From: Pogostemon cablin
Taxonomy: Eukaryota > Streptophyta > Magnoliopsida > Lamiales > Lamiaceae
Assembly: GCA_023678885.1 (NCBI GenBank)
Contig: CM042998.1
Location: forward strand, 2,731,820-2,795,819
Reading direction: 5' to 3'
DNA: 64,000 nt
In this document: piece by piece, positions 33,211 through 45,444 of the stretch
Layout: the number at the start of each line of letters is the position of its first letter
Position numbering within the stretch: the stretch's first letter is position 1
Position numbers and translations under genes: made by a program
The notes under the pieces: model-generated
Databases searched by the model: none
Told to the model about the DNA's origin: nothing
Seen by the model: only the letters and a program-made list of their open reading frames with translations

Positions 33211-34076
33211 TTTATTTTAGTTTTCTTTTATTTTATAAAGTTCAGAATTCACCAAATTATTACAAGTCAGAGAATATTATTTCGAGACAAAAGTTTGTAT
33301 GAGACCTCAACGGAACTTGTAAGAAGGATCACTTGGTGATAATATTTTCATTAGAAGTGATATAGGGCCAACAATATGAGTTCCACTTGAAATGCCAGCC
33401 CATAAAACCCTATAACTAGGTTGGGCTTTAAATTGAAGGCTAGGATAGAACGAGTCGATTTGGCCCGACCCAACAAGTTAGATGGGACAACTAGGCTTGG
33501 GCTGTTTTATTTTGGTGGGCCTGAGCTTTTTTAGCCCATTTTTTATTTAAATTTTTAATATTTTTAACTATCAAAATTGGTTATTTATATTTTGCATAAT
33601 TCAAATTCAGTCCACATGTTCTCAAATTCCTCAAATTAGGTTCTGTCATGTTCGATTATAGTCCTTTTATCCAATTTAAATTATTTTTCATTGGAAATTA
33701 ATAAATTTGAGTGTGAGATTTAGGCGCTCAAGAAAATGTGTTTTTATTCGTCCCACACTTATCTTTAACATTCAAAAATGAAAACTTCACATTAACCAAT
33801 AACCTCAAAAGTTATCTTAATTTCAAAAAATATCACTCCCACCTAACATACATAACATGCTTTATAATTTATTTATTATCTAAAAATAGTACAATACTCT
33901 TAAAAAGTCAATAAAATTTATCAAAAACAAATTTACTTAAACTTCTTATTTACAGTATCAGTGAACATAAGTCCATGACTAAGGAGTATTAATTAACTAC
34001 TATATACTCAATATATTTAAAATTGTAAACTATCAAAAAAATAAATAAATAAAAGTATAGTCCATGTATTAGCAAG
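33211..34076. other. Intergenic, nothing recognised
   Basis: A stretch at 33395-33560 has GGGCTT/GGCCCGACCC words like decayed repeat DNA. No gene. Confidence 0.4.
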
Positions 34077-34323
34077 GGTTAATTGAAAAAAAAATCACAA
34101 AACTTTACTCTTATTGCAAATTAATCATCACTTTTGAGAAATTGCAAAAAAAAAACCACAACCTTTAAGTATTATTGCGAAAAAACCCTACTATTAGTCA
34201 CAAATTGGATTTTTTTGTAACAATAATTAAATGTTGTAGTTTTTTTTGCAATTTCTCAAAAATTGAGATTAATTTGCAATAGAAGTTAAGTTTGTGATTT
34301 TTTTGATTTTTTTGCAATTAACC
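34077..34323. mobile_element. Foldback MITE with about 100-bp arms (247 bp)
   Basis: The left arm starts GGTTAATTGAAAAAAAAATC and includes TATTGCAAATTAATC and GAGAAATTGCAAAAAAAA. The right arm is the inverse, ending GCAATTAACC. It is a nearly full-length inverted repeat of a different family from the copies at 12.9-15.1 kb. Confidence 0.75.
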
Positions 34324-34889
34324 ATATTAACAACCATGCCTATGGAATTGAAGTCTATTAATTTATTAATCAACAATAAAAAATTACTGATAGAAGAAAA
34401 ATCATTATTTTGTGTATTTCTTTCATTTTATCTTTTGTTTTGATGACTTTTCTCTATTCTTCATCCCAACTACGAGTTTTTTAACTGCAAAAATTTAAAT
34501 ATACGCTATTGGAGCTGAAATTCCTCGGTTATTGGCACCAGACTTGCCCTCCAATGGATCCTCGTTTGTATCACCCATATTAGAACCTTATTTTAAGTCA
34601 AAAAGTCATTAAACTATAAGTAATTCGTGTAATATTTTATTAAAAATAATATATATACATAGAATACATAATTAAGTTTTATTAAATTTTATAATATTAA
34701 TTTTATATTATCAGTTTAATAGGTATAATAAAATAAAATTACAATTATTAATTAAATTATAGTATAAATTTTAATTTTTTAAGATAAAATAAAATAATAT
34801 AAAAATATATATAACTAATTATTTTAAAAATAATTAATTTATCACATTAACGTTAAAATAACATTAAAAAAATACATGTAGTTAAAGAC
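34324..34889. other. Intergenic AT-rich
   Basis: No recognisable feature. Confidence 0.4.
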
Positions 34890-35345
34890 ATTTTTTGTTG
34901 CAGTACCGAGCGGTGATAGGTGTTGGGGTTTAAAACTGTATGGTGAATCTCGTAGGTCCCATTCCATCATGGCAGCCTAGCTTACATGCCCTCCACATTA
35001 ATTTTTTTTTTATATCGAGGTTCCGGACTTACGCCCGACTAGTCTTCGAGGAAACAGTCTTGGCTCCTCAGAACTGCCTCCAGGTAAACTGCGGTAACCA
35101 CACAATGGATCCCAGGTTCCTAATATCCTCAACTACTGAGCACAAGGAGTCGATCCCCAAGTGATTGCTCCATGTTGACCCTCCCCCAGCTCAGCCGGAG
35201 GTCCCACCGAGTTTCAGCCTCCTACACTGCCGCTTATAGCCCTCAATATTAATTGTTTCACCATTGCGCTTCGGAGGGCTTGAACCTCTGACCTTTCAAT
35301 CAGGGGCATCTCAATGTTGACCCCTCAACATGTTGCTACATGCCT
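34890..35345 (-). mobile_element. Possible tRNA-derived SINE or related short repeat
   Basis: It is a GC-balanced block in AT-rich DNA. The minus strand has GGTTCAAGCCCTCC (about 35280), close to the pol III B box. An A box about 40 bases upstream could only be matched weakly. There is no ORF and no clear poly(A) or T tail. It could also be a piece of an LTR. Confidence 0.35.
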
Positions 35346-35639
35346 TTGAATATAAAAATAGCAATTTTGGTTCGGTTCTCTATATAAACTAGATTTCCCA
35401 AATATAATACTCCCTCCCAATTTTAATTCCTAGTTTTACATTTGGGGTTTTATTGGTGTTTTAAAATATATAAAAAACTACACCTTATAAGAATATTAAA
35501 CCGTTTGAGCATGTAATGAATTTTGGATATTGATTATGACACGTGGCAAATGTTTAATTTGTGGAATAAAAGATGAAACACCATTATTAAATAAGTGATC
35601 CCATTTTGCTCCCTCCGTCCCCTTAAAAAAGTGTATTTT

Positions 35640-36261
35640 CTGTCGTAGGGCCTACCATACTGGGCCCACAAATGGATAGGGACCACTCGTCAGAATTCAG
35701 GGAGGAGTCGCCTCCGGGGACCTTCAGGAAGCCTATTTCAAAGTGTTGACGCCCCAGGAGAGAAGACGAGTGAGTGGGTACACGCGCTCCACTTGCTCGG
35801 GAACAAGACAAGCCCTCACAACATCTCTCTCTCTCTCCCTCTCCCTCTCTCTCTATCTCTCTTTCTCTCCCGTTCGTATCTCGATTGTCCCATTTGATTT
35901 GACAACCCACAAGCAATATAGATATCTCCTAGGATATCCAAACATATGATAATCCTAGATGATTTTTTTCAATAGCCTCATGCGGTTATAGCATTTAATG
36001 TCTACAGTATTTGTAATAAATGTGATGTGACCTGTCAAAAAATCTTTAAATATGGATGATGACAGCCACTTATCATATGAAGTAGTTCGCTCCTAAAGAA
36101 TAGGACACACTTTCCATTTCTTAAGAAGGCACAAAGGCCAGGGGGAAGTCTCAAGTCTTCATCTTACTATAATATACATTGTGTTAGGTCAGTGTGGATA
36201 ATCCCCCTTTAACAGCCACATTATCTAGCCATTAAAAGTGGATCAAATCCCGATATCTATA
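35640..36261 (+). repeat. Putative LTR of a Tat-like fragment
   Basis: It starts TGTCGTAGGGCC and lies just before the primer-like site at 36262. It contains a CT microsatellite (35823-35870). The right edge lacks CA and no second LTR is seen, so the edges are tentative. A Stowaway-like end (CTCCCTCCGTCCCCTT) lies just outside at 35611. Confidence 0.4.
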
Positions 36262-36280
36262 TTTGGCGCTAAAAGGAGGG
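36262..36280 (+). other. Primer-binding-site-like sequence (Ty3-gypsy)
   Basis: TTTGGCGCTAAAAGGAGGG follows the putative LTR. Sites beginning TTTGGCGCTA are common after 5' LTRs of plant Tat-type elements. Confidence 0.5.
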
Positions 36281-36685
36281 CCAGGTCGCACTACCTTCGC
36301 CAGCCAGTCAGTCTGAGAATCCTCGTGTTCGAATCCTCAACCGAATATTATGGCGAACGTGAGAGATGAAGCCACGCCGAGCCGACCTGGAGACGACGCA
36401 AATCAACAATATGGGACGACAACCCGCCTCAAATGGTCAAGAAGGAAATCCCTATAAAAGACGTGAGTTTAAATCAGGATGAAGAAGTAACTGATTTCCG
36501 CAAGACATACTTCGATCTCCTTAGACAAACCAAGGGAAAGCATATGGCTGGTTAAAAAACACCAGCAGAAAATTAAGCTTCAACTAAGAAGAAGACGTCA
36601 AGGAACGGGCGGAAGAACAACAGCCCAGCCATGGCCATGCCCTTGCCATGAAGTTTGTGCACGAATGGATGGGACCTAAAGGGAC

Positions 36686-37500
36686 ATGAAACGAGCCTTG
36701 AAAAGCTCAAAAAGTTGTGGACGAAGGCCGAGAAAGGCCATCAGCATGACTTCCACGCGCGTGTCCACACAAGTAAGCGCCAAGGACTGCCTTGGCCCTG
36801 AGCCCGCGAGGTCGCACCGAGAACAAACAGCAGAAAGCGCAGGAGACGATGCCCTGACCAATTTCAGGCGACAACAAAACCTAAAAATGGAAGCCATGAA
36901 GAGGCGCATGGACGGGATGGAAATGAAGAATACAGTAGGCCTACACAACATCTCGGATCCCGAGGCATGAAGGACTCCTTTCACTGCTAGGATCATTTCG
37001 GCTCCTTCGTATAAAAAGGTCCGGATACCACAGATTCCACAATATGCCGACGACTCTAACCCAGCTACGCACCTGAATAAGTATGTAGGATGGATGCTAG
37101 CTCAGGGAAGTTCGGAAGAAGACCGATGCAAGCTGTTCCCCTTGACTTTGGGTGACAGAGCACACTTGTGGTTCAAATCCATACCGATCAACTCAATCGA
37201 CTCGTGGACCCAGCTAGCGACGTCCATTTCATCCCACTTTGCATACCTCGGACAAGGAAAAGAGCCGAAACAAAAGTTGGTATATATGTCTGCGCCAAGG
37301 AACGAAAGAGTCGCTTAAAGATTTTATGAAAAGGTTTAACGAGCAGCGCGCCAACACGGAAGAAATTTAAGATGAAACATCCACTATTCTAGCGCGGCAG
37401 TGTTACTCCCTGGATCGTCGATGTGAAACGTCCGACTAACTATGTTGCCTTCATGGCTCTAGCGCAGACCTTCATCCACAAGAAAAGGCGAAGGTAAAGA
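36686..37500 (+). pseudogene. Tat-like gag fragment
   Basis: An open segment (36686-36970) ends in a stop. The same frame continues PFTARIISAPSYKKVRIPQI and then DDSNPATHLNKYVGWMLAQG, CKLFPLTLGDRAHLWFKSIP and SWTQLATSISSHFAYL (to 37318), the retrotransposon gag core. A frameshift follows and recognisable gag fades by about 37500. No protease or pol is present, so this is a truncated element. It is a different lineage copy from the gag at 2241. Confidence 0.75.
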
Positions 37501-37560
37501 CGATGACAAGAAGAAGAAAAGAGGTGACAAAAACTACAGGACTCCATCCTCATTCAAACC

Positions 37561-38473
37561 CATTTTTTGAGACGATTACACATGTTTTTGACAAGTATAA
37601 TGCATTTTGAAGGACGTCCGGTATGAGATATGATCCTCATTTGCTAATCCTAGAAGCCTCAAATCACTACTCAATCTGCCCAAGAAACCAAAGGAATCAT
37701 CCAACATTCATTAAAAAAATAATTATTACTGTATAAATTTAGTACCTAGTACTAACAGAAAATGAAAAATGAAAAGCAATTTTTTATAATATTTTAAAAG
37801 CAAAAAGTTGCGTGAACGTAAACTCTTACGTAAAATGAATAAAAAATAACTTATATAGTAAAAAGTAATACTCATTAATTAATAAAAAGTGATAATGCTA
37901 TTTCACAAATAATTTATAATATAAATAAAAATGAATATCATTTTATAATAAATGTGATAATTAATTTAAAAAGTATAAATAATAAATATGATAATTAATT
38001 TAAAAAGTATAAAATAATCTTATGGAAAACTTTCCTATTAAAAAAAAAAACTAGTGTAGAATATTACTCCATTTGTTGAACACATTAACGCTAACTCTTC
38101 GTTAAATTATTCATGGATAAAAATAAGTTAGAAATTTTGAGCCTTGTATGTTGCCCTCAAAAGGCATCACAATTCACACATCACATAATAAAATTCTTGT
38201 ACGGAAGAAAAAATTACAGGGCATCATTATATTTCCAGAGTGCAATTATTTTATACATACATACTTAATATGATCTATTTGTGAAACTTTTGTGTTCAAA
38301 ACTGCCAATTTACTTGACCATATATTACATGATTTAAAAAAAAAAAAAAGAATGCAATAAAGGAAGCTAGCTATAATTTACATATAACGGCGAAGAAATG
38401 CGTTCATTCCCTCATACCAAGCACAAAGCATCGTCTCCATACCAAACATTGAGCGAAAGATCGTGCATATCGA
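37561..38473. other. Intergenic, 3' of RABC2
   Basis: AT-rich. The part next to 38473 is likely the RABC2 3' UTR. No polyadenylation signal was assigned with confidence. Confidence 0.4.
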
Positions 38474-40647
38474 CTAAGAACAGCAACTATTGACTTGTTT
38501 TTGCTTTAAAATTTGGTTCTTTACAGGTGTAGATCCTTTCTCCAGCAGACTGGGTACCTCCAGTATCTGCAATGGACATAATTGTAATTTGCAACACTGC
38601 TTAGCTATATAGTTCCCAGATAGTGATCCTAAAGAAAGTCCAACTGTAGAAATTTATGTCCAAATTTCAAGTTCTTCAATGGAAGGAAGTGTACCTTAAC
38701 AGCAAGCTCTCTAAAACATTGCTTCACATTTGCTTGAGTTTTAGCACTACACTCGAAAAATAAACATTTGTGCTCTTGAGCGAGAGCCATCCCCTCCTCC
38801 CTCGTCACAGCCCTCTCACTATCCTGAAATTGGTATCAACACATATGCATGTATCCTCTTAAAATATAGTATTTATGATCACATATATACGTACTCTAAG
38901 GTTGACATATAAATTACACTATGTCTTTGATCATAAAAGTCGAGTAAAATGAGGTTTGATGTGCATTTGAAAAGTATTGCGGTAAACAGTGAGAAAGAAG
39001 ATGAGTAACATAAGATTATCAGATCACATGCGTGAATGCAGACGTATATTAGCAATGTATGATGAATCGACTAATAATAACTTACCCTGTCCACTTTGTT
39101 GCCGACTAGTATCTTGATACAATCAGGGTCGGTGCAGTAACGCTCAAGTTCCTTAGTCCAGGTCTTGGAGAGACATGTAAATGTCTCTCGTCTCGTCACA
39201 TCATAGACTACAAAGAGTTTGTACCGTACACGAATTAGATCATCACAAATAGATCTTTTGCTAAATGCTTTTCAGAAGAATTGGATCAAAAGAACAGTAG
39301 TGTGAAATCTTGAAAGTACATATTGTAAATTCCTTGGAATGATCAGATTAAGAGAACCAAAGAACTAAGTTGATCGAGGGGTCGTATGTTCCATACCAAG
39401 GATGATCCCATGTGCTCCTCTGTAATATGAACTTGTTAATGATCCAAATCTTTCTTGTCCAGCTGCATCATAATAGAACTTTTAGAACACAACTTAAGGA
39501 TACTGAACCACCTACAAGATTTAACAACATAAATTTCTAAAAATGTAATTTTAGCATAAAGAGGCTGCTTTCAACATGTTATCCTAGAGGTATTTCTTTG
39601 TGCACCTTAAGTTTATGACTAGAAAAAGGTGGTCGCGGCCAGGCAGTGTCAATCATTTTCGTCATCATATTTTTTACAGGCCTTCATAGATGAAACTGAT
39701 CCTCTTATTTCATCAAGTCTAAACTCTGCCAATTCATTTATTTGTTTGCATGTAATTGTGAGGAGAAATGGTTATTATTTATCTTCAACAAAATTTTATA
39801 GAATTTATAAATCATTTAATAAGCCCAGTGAACAGAGTTTTCTGTAGGCCATAACTTATAAGCCAACTATTCTTATGAACTCAAAGAATATGATGAATAA
39901 AAAGAAGCTAAAAGTAGCAGATTCAATTGGCTACTAAACTGGAAACACAAACTAATCAAATGTTACTTATTAGTTAGTATCTCAACTATTCAAATCATAG
40001 CTTAGTAACATCTACCCAACATAAGAACACCAATCTTTAACAAATACTAAAAGGATTTTAAAAATTCAATATGAAGCAGTTACTGTGTGCAAATAGCACT
40101 TCATTTACCTGTATCCCAAATTGTAAGTTTTAGTCTCTTTCCACCAGCTGTTAGCAGCTTAATCTTGAAATCCACTCCTGACCAGGTAAAAATCAAACAT
40201 CATCTAGGTTTAATCAAATCAAGAAAGCTTCAATCAGACAATTCATAAGCAGCCCCACCCCATCAAGAACATCTCCTTCATGCTCTCTCTCTCTCTTCAA
40301 AAATCTCATGAACAAGATATAGAGAGAGAGAAACAGAGCAAGCCCACAGATTTTCAATTTCCTCAAACAAACACAAGAATCAAGAATCAAACATTCGATT
40401 TCAGAAGGGGGAGGATAAATCATAAATCATAAACTATAAATCACTAAATAAAAACACCAAGAACACATATAAGAAGAAGTGAATGAAGAATGATACCAAT
40501 AGTTGGGGAGAGATTATGGGGGAAGTGGTGACAATTGGAGATGAAACTAAGAAGAAGGCTGCTCTTGCCCACCCCAGAATCTCCCACCAACAAAACCTTG
40601 AAAGAATAATCGTAATTAATGCCACAGCTGCTCTTTCTTGATCCCAT
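38474..40647 (-). CDS. RABC2: RABC2-type (Rab18 family) small GTPase, six exons, 209 aa
   Basis: Exons on the minus strand: 40647-40497, 40177-40109, 39462-39397, 39207-39086, 38823-38695, 38566-38474. All junctions are GT-AG and keep frame (630 nt). GTPase motifs: GDSGVGKS (P-loop), SPTIGVDFK (switch I), WDTAGQE, NKVD and ECSAK. The C-terminus SCCS ends in a di-cysteine signal for geranylgeranylation, and [10 protein letters not shown] plus QILKQKQ fit the RABC2 tail. Rab18-class proteins bind GTP and act on ER, lipid droplets or peroxisomes. Plant RABC2 has been linked to peroxisome-myosin contacts. Before switch I the loop NCHHFPHN looks longer than I expect for the family. The gene appears intact. 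Neighbours are transposons, so no operon-like context applies. Confidence 0.95.
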
Positions 40648-40650
40648 ATT

Positions 40651-40676
40651 CTCTCTCTCTCTCTCTCTCTGTGTGT
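40651..40676. repeat. CT/GT microsatellite in RABC2 5' UTR
   Basis: A run of CT repeats followed by GTGTGT lies directly upstream of the RABC2 start codon (purine-rich GA on the mRNA strand). GA-rich leaders are common in plant 5' UTRs. Confidence 0.8.
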
Positions 40677-41184
40677 CAACCCCACATCCTACCACCTCTC
40701 AAATCAAGAAACGCACACAGAATTCACGTAGAGAAGGTGGGGTTTGGTTTGGTGTGGTGTGGCAGATGATGAGAGGGTTTTTGAATGTTGGGAGTAGTGA
40801 GTACAAATGTCTCGCTATCATTGAGACGGTTGTACACAGGATTGTACACGCGCCGGCATAGAACAGATCGTGTGGGCTCCCACCTGACGTTCATTCCATA
40901 CCATTTTTTCCCGCAATTTCTATCCTCTTTTGGATTTTTCTACTTCTTTTTTTAAATTTTGAAACACCCCTCCCGTTTTCCTCTCAAATTTATGGTAAAT
41001 TCATTTTAAAAAATTTATACATTTATAAATAAATTCATATAAATATTTCATATACATTAATAAATAAAAATATATTTTTTTACTAATTAATTTTTTATTA
41101 ATTTTTTAAATGAAAAACTGAATCTAAAAGAGTTATATAATAATTACTAAAAAACATATAGTACGATATTAATAAAAATGTATA
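40677..41184 (-). promoter_or_regulatory. RABC2 upstream region
   Basis: About 500 bases between the RABC2 leader and the first MITE. It is GC-balanced at first (40700-40900), then AT-rich. No clear TATA box was assigned. Confidence 0.3.
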
Positions 41185-41381
41185 CTCCCTCCGTCCGCTT
41201 CTAAGGTATTCATTTTATTATTTTTTGGCATCCGCTTTAAAAGTATCTATTTCCTCTATTTAGTAAAAAAAGTAAACAATATGGTTCACCACTTCCCACT
41301 AATACAATTACTCACTTTACATATAATAATAATACTCCTTAATTCATGTAAAAAAAATAAATGAATACCTTAGAATCAGAG
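41185..41381. mobile_element. Stowaway-type MITE (197 bp)
   Basis: It starts CTCCCTCCGTCCGCTTCTAA. The inverse of its right end is CTCTGATTCTAAGGTATTCA. GGTATTCATTT is matched in both arms, and TA flanks both sides. Confidence 0.85.
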
Positions 41382-41577
41382 TATATTAGTACGCGCTTGC
41401 ACCCAAATTTACATGATATCAACTCTTTGATCATCTTTCCTCGCGGTGTCTTCCAATAAAAAAATTTACTTCATACTACTATTAACTTGTAAAAAAATAT
41501 AAATTGCCATATAAATTACAAAGTAAAAAAGTTGAGCAATATTTATATACTCCTTTTCTAATTGCATTTAATAAATA

Positions 41578-41833
41578 CTCTCTCCGTCCCGTTTTAAATT
41601 TTCCTTTTATTTTTCGCACGGAGATTAAGGAGTATAATATTTTAATATGGAGTGATGTGAAAGAAATAATATTTTAATATAATGTGGGTAGGTGTATTAG
41701 TGTTAGATGTGGATCCCATGCTAATATATTAATTGTTTTAGGTGGGTCTCATATATCAAAAATGGAAACGTAACAATTGAAATGGAACGCTCAAAATAAA
41801 AAATATGTAAAGATTGAAATGGAATGGATGGAG
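41578..41833. mobile_element. Stowaway-type MITE (256 bp)
   Basis: It starts CTCTCTCCGTCCCGTTTTAA and ends GGAATGGATGGAG, flanked by TA (41576-41577, 41834-41835). The interior shares words with the degenerate copy at 9836. Confidence 0.85.
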
Positions 41834-41835
41834 TA

Positions 41836-43497
41836 CTCTTCCCGTACTAATTTCTAATTCTCTTTTACTGTTTATACAAATATTAAGAAAAATTATTTTT
41901 TTATTTACTTTTAAATTTATTATTATTATTATTATAGTATTCTTTTAATAAACAAAATATAAAGTAAAATTAAGAATGAACATCAATTTTGAAATTCCAG
42001 TATGTTGTGGGGATACAAGTGTTATTTTCTTTTTAAATAAATGACAATAATTGTGTGATAGCTTCTCATATTAGACTGTTAGAATTGGGTTTACTTTTTA
42101 ATAGCCGGTTTAAAAATCGGGCTAAAACCTTTTGGCCCAAACCAATTAGCCTAAAGCCCGTTAGATTTGGTCCGTTTAACATTTCTATTTGCATGTATGG
42201 TCGCATGAAATGTTACATGAAAATTATGTGTGAAGTCAAGTGTAATTGCAGGAATTGAATCGCAGACTATAGATAATTATGTACAAAATTAAAAAAATAA
42301 AATATGATATATTTTCAAAAAATTATAGTGGATGAGATTTTAACAAAATAAAATATTAAAAGTGGTATTTTTGTTGATGGTTCGCTTTTATATAGCCTTA
42401 TACTAATTTATTAGTTTTAAAAAAAATTATTGAAAGAATTTCTTGTACAATAAACATCCCTGTCTTAAGAAATGAAGATTTTAAACTTAAACTTCCATCT
42501 TTATTTAAGAATATGATCGGATTATGTACGAGTTAGTAAGTATTACATAATTATGGACTCGATCAAGAAATTTAACTAAATCAGTTTTGACTTTAATTTT
42601 TAAAATAATAGTAATAATCATGATTGAATTATTTTTTCAAACTCAATGTTGGAAGCATCTCACGACACAATATTAGAAATTTTATTCTCAATTTCAAAAA
42701 CTGGGGCACACATAATTAACTTGGAAACTTTTCAAATTCAAATTATAATGTTCCGCTAAAAGTAAATAAAAACCTCATAAATAATTAATTTATTATACTC
42801 AAATATGTTAATTCGTACCTAACTTTCCTTCAAAATTGAGAATGACATTTAAATTTCTTAAGCTTTTTGTGGGCATACAAACAAATATTAAAAGAAAAAT
42901 ATCGTCAAAGCTTGGAAATTCGTGATTAACTTGCTATCAAATTCATTTATTAATGACATGTTTCTTTATCTATTAATTTATTTGGTTGGAACTCTTCTAA
43001 ATTTCTTTAACTTTCATTAAATGAGTTTAGGAGGGCAATGAATCAACGAATTCATAAGCAAGGATAAGTGACATATTTCTTTGATTCCACAAGCATATAT
43101 AGTGAATAGTGTGGGAATTAGAATCATATTTTAGATTAAGAATTTAACTTTCATGTAAGTATACTCAAACAGTAAGATTTCTATTATAAATCATTTGGGT
43201 TATATCTTTCAAATTTCCTCTTCTATCAATCCCTAAGATAAGAATTGTGGACACTCCTAATGATAGATTACACACAGACAATCTAGAGTAATATTTGTGA
43301 TTTATCACTAATCAATCCCTAGATAGGGCGGGAGCAATGAAGATTTTTAATGGAAGGATCAATATATCATTTTATTGTGTTTTCTTTGAATTTAACTTTT
43401 AAGTTGCAAAAACTAGTATAGAACCAGAGTTATTTTTTTAGTATAATGAAGGTTAATATGTAGAACAATAGAGGGTTACTCTTGTAATATAACTTTT

Positions 43498-43500
<3 letters not shown>
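41836..43500. other. Intergenic, nothing recognised
   Basis: AT-rich. One GC-balanced patch (42080-42260) holds an open frame without motifs. Confidence 0.4.

Positions 43501-43552
<52 letters not shown>
43501..43552. repeat. (TA)26 microsatellite
   Basis: An uninterrupted TA run, flanked by TTTGTT on the left and AACAAAG on the right, so the whole tract is a perfect potential hairpin. Confidence 0.95.
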
Positions 43553-43555
<3 letters not shown>

Positions 43556-43974
43556 AAAGTAGTATAACTAGTACAATAATTAATTTTAAAGAGCATTTAC
43601 ATTCGATATTCTTGAGAAAATCTTTTACGAAATGGTGCACCGTATACCCGGTTGCCCTATACATTAATATCACTCATTTTATGTAGTCCGTTTGTACATA
43701 TGCATTGTTAATGAAATATTCAATTTGACAATTATTACTTTCAACAATTAACCATCAATGTTTTATTAAAAAAAATATAAAAATAGAGCACGATTTAAAA
43801 AAAAATCGCAAATAGAATCGATTAATTGAGAGGTCACGATGTATGAACATTCATTAGCAACAAAATCAAAAAAAAAAAATCAGCAATATCTTTGTGTATG
43901 AAAATATATTTTAATTTGCAGGCGAAACTGATTACTATTTATATTTTTATTAGTTACGAAATATTAATAAATAA

Positions 43975-44302
43975 TTATGAAAAATTGACGGTGGAAGGAT
44001 AGAATTTTCCGAGAGCCCAATCAAGCGGAATGACGTCAGCTGCGACGACGGAAGAGGTGGAAGCACCATTTGTGAGCCTCACTGAATAAGGGCCACGTGT
44101 CCCTTCTGGAGTATCAAATTTCCACGTTGCACCTGAGGATAGCTTCATGAGTGACCATTTTGCCCCTGGATTTGACGGTAATATCTCAGCACGACCAACG
44201 TCGCCATCGCCGTTAACAGCCTCCGTCACAAATGCTAAGTAGAATTGGGTTGAACCTGAGTAGATTTTAAATCCTATAAATGCTTTATATGCACAACTTA
44301 CC
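43975..44302 (-). CDS. Last exon of a beta-type expansin (C-terminal CBM63 domain), 5' part not found
   Basis: The exon starts after an acceptor (TTGCAG, minus strand) at 44302. It reads VSCAYKAFIGFKIY, FYLAFVTEAVNGDGDVGRAE, WSLMKLSSGATWKFDTPEGT, RGPYSVRLTNG and AADVIPLDWALGKFYP, then TAA. This is the C-terminal beta-sandwich (pollen-allergen-like, CBM63) of expansins, the beta-type judged from the GDGDV and VIP..W motifs. Expansins are secreted and loosen cell walls without hydrolysis. The exon is open and undamaged. Earlier exons with the signal peptide and GH45-like domain are not within the 300 bases upstream, where the Tat element begins at 44611. Either the gene is split by a large transposon-filled intron or it is a truncated fragment. 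Confidence 0.82.
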
Positions 44303-44610
44303 CTGCAATTTATTCATTTAAATAATATTAATATTTTTTTTATGAGAAAGAAAAAAATAAAAAAGAAATTCACCATGTTAAAAAGCAAAAAAATAAACAC
44401 AAGTGAAAGCTCATGATTTTGAAGAAAATGTATCTTTTCTCATCATAAAAAGTTTGTTCACACTTTCTATTTCATTAATTAAGCAAAATTCACACCCCCC
44501 AAAAACCCTATATCCCAAATAAATATAATTTCTCATTACATTTTATTTTGAAAAATATGGGAATCATATGATGCACATAACATGTTTTAAACTTTTTTTT
44601 TATTACTAAA
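44303..44610. other. Probable expansin intron remnant
   Basis: AT-rich DNA between the expansin acceptor site and the Tat LTR, without coding features. Confidence 0.4.
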
Positions 44611-45137
44611 TGTTGTGGTCTGTTTTTGTCATGAAAACTCAAACGAGGTCCAACGGGAGGTAATCAATGGTTGAGAGAATAAGTAAAGAAGAATGCACTA
44701 GATTTGGCTATCGAGCCTTGATACTTTTTATTGAACTTTTTTTTGTAAAGTGCAGTCACCTGCCTTTTTACTTGGATCTTTTCTATTTATACTTCTTATC
44801 CCCAATCTAGTGAGCCTAGATGCTATTATTTGTTTCTAGATTGTTCTCTCCAATCATTGATTGACATGTGCTATTCTAGAATCATCTCATAACAAATTTG
44901 GTGCTTTTTGTGTCTTCTTACTCCTTATTGGTTGGTGAGGAATCTAAGAATAACAGACATATGGATCACCACAGCCCTCTCTTTGCTTCATATTCTTCAT
45001 ACTATTTATGTTTACTCATCCCCGGGAGATATGGTGCTATTTCTACTCGAGTTTATCCTTTCGCTTATTCCCAGGTTATTGAATGATCTTACCTGAGTTT
45101 ATCTAACAGTTTTATCCTGCGTCTAAGGGGAGTTTCA
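44611..45137 (-). repeat. Putative 3' LTR of the Tat element (527 bp)
   Basis: It begins TGTTGTGGTCTG and ends GGGGAGTTTCA on the plus strand, next to a polypurine tract on the minus strand. TG...CA ends fit an LTR. The partner LTR is off the window, so the edges and target duplication are untested. Confidence 0.55.
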
Positions 45138-45153
45138 TACCTCTCCCCTTCTG
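45138..45153 (-). other. Polypurine tract of the Tat element
   Basis: The minus strand reads AGAAGGGGAGAGGTA just before the LTR start TGAAACTCCCC. Confidence 0.55.
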
Positions 45154-45326
45154 GGCCTTTTGTTATTGGGTTTGTCCTCTGAATGGTTTGGGCCGTGTAT
45201 TTTTCACCATAACATTAGCCCCTCGAGCTCGAAGAATTACACGCAGTGGAAAATTTCAAGGTCGAACACTTCTCGGACTTCCTGTCATGCTTCTAACCCT
45301 TTTCTTCCTTTTCATCCGGATGGGCT

Positions 45327-45334
45327 TTATAAAC
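45327..45334 (+). promoter_or_regulatory. TATA box for the first Tat antisense ORF
   Basis: GGGCTTTATAAACGGCCC at 45323-45340 has a good plant TATA box, followed by a pyrimidine-rich leader. With the Athila insert removed it lies about 180 bases before the ATG of the ORF at 58536. Confidence 0.55.
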
Positions 45335-45444
45335 GGCCCAACCCCTATAACTGCCTCTTCCCTACTTTCTTCTTCAGTTTCTTCAATTGTTCGCCTTCTT
45401 CTGCACTTTTTCTTAGGGTTTTCTCTTCGTCTACCTTTCTCGCG

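Noticed and set aside
36325..36345. GTTCGAATCC, an exact pol III B-box-like word
   Set aside because: No tRNA cloverleaf or A box fits around it, and it lies in the leader of a retroelement fragment.
43501..43552. TA run as a Stowaway target or origin
   Set aside because: Plain microsatellite. No element ends on either side.
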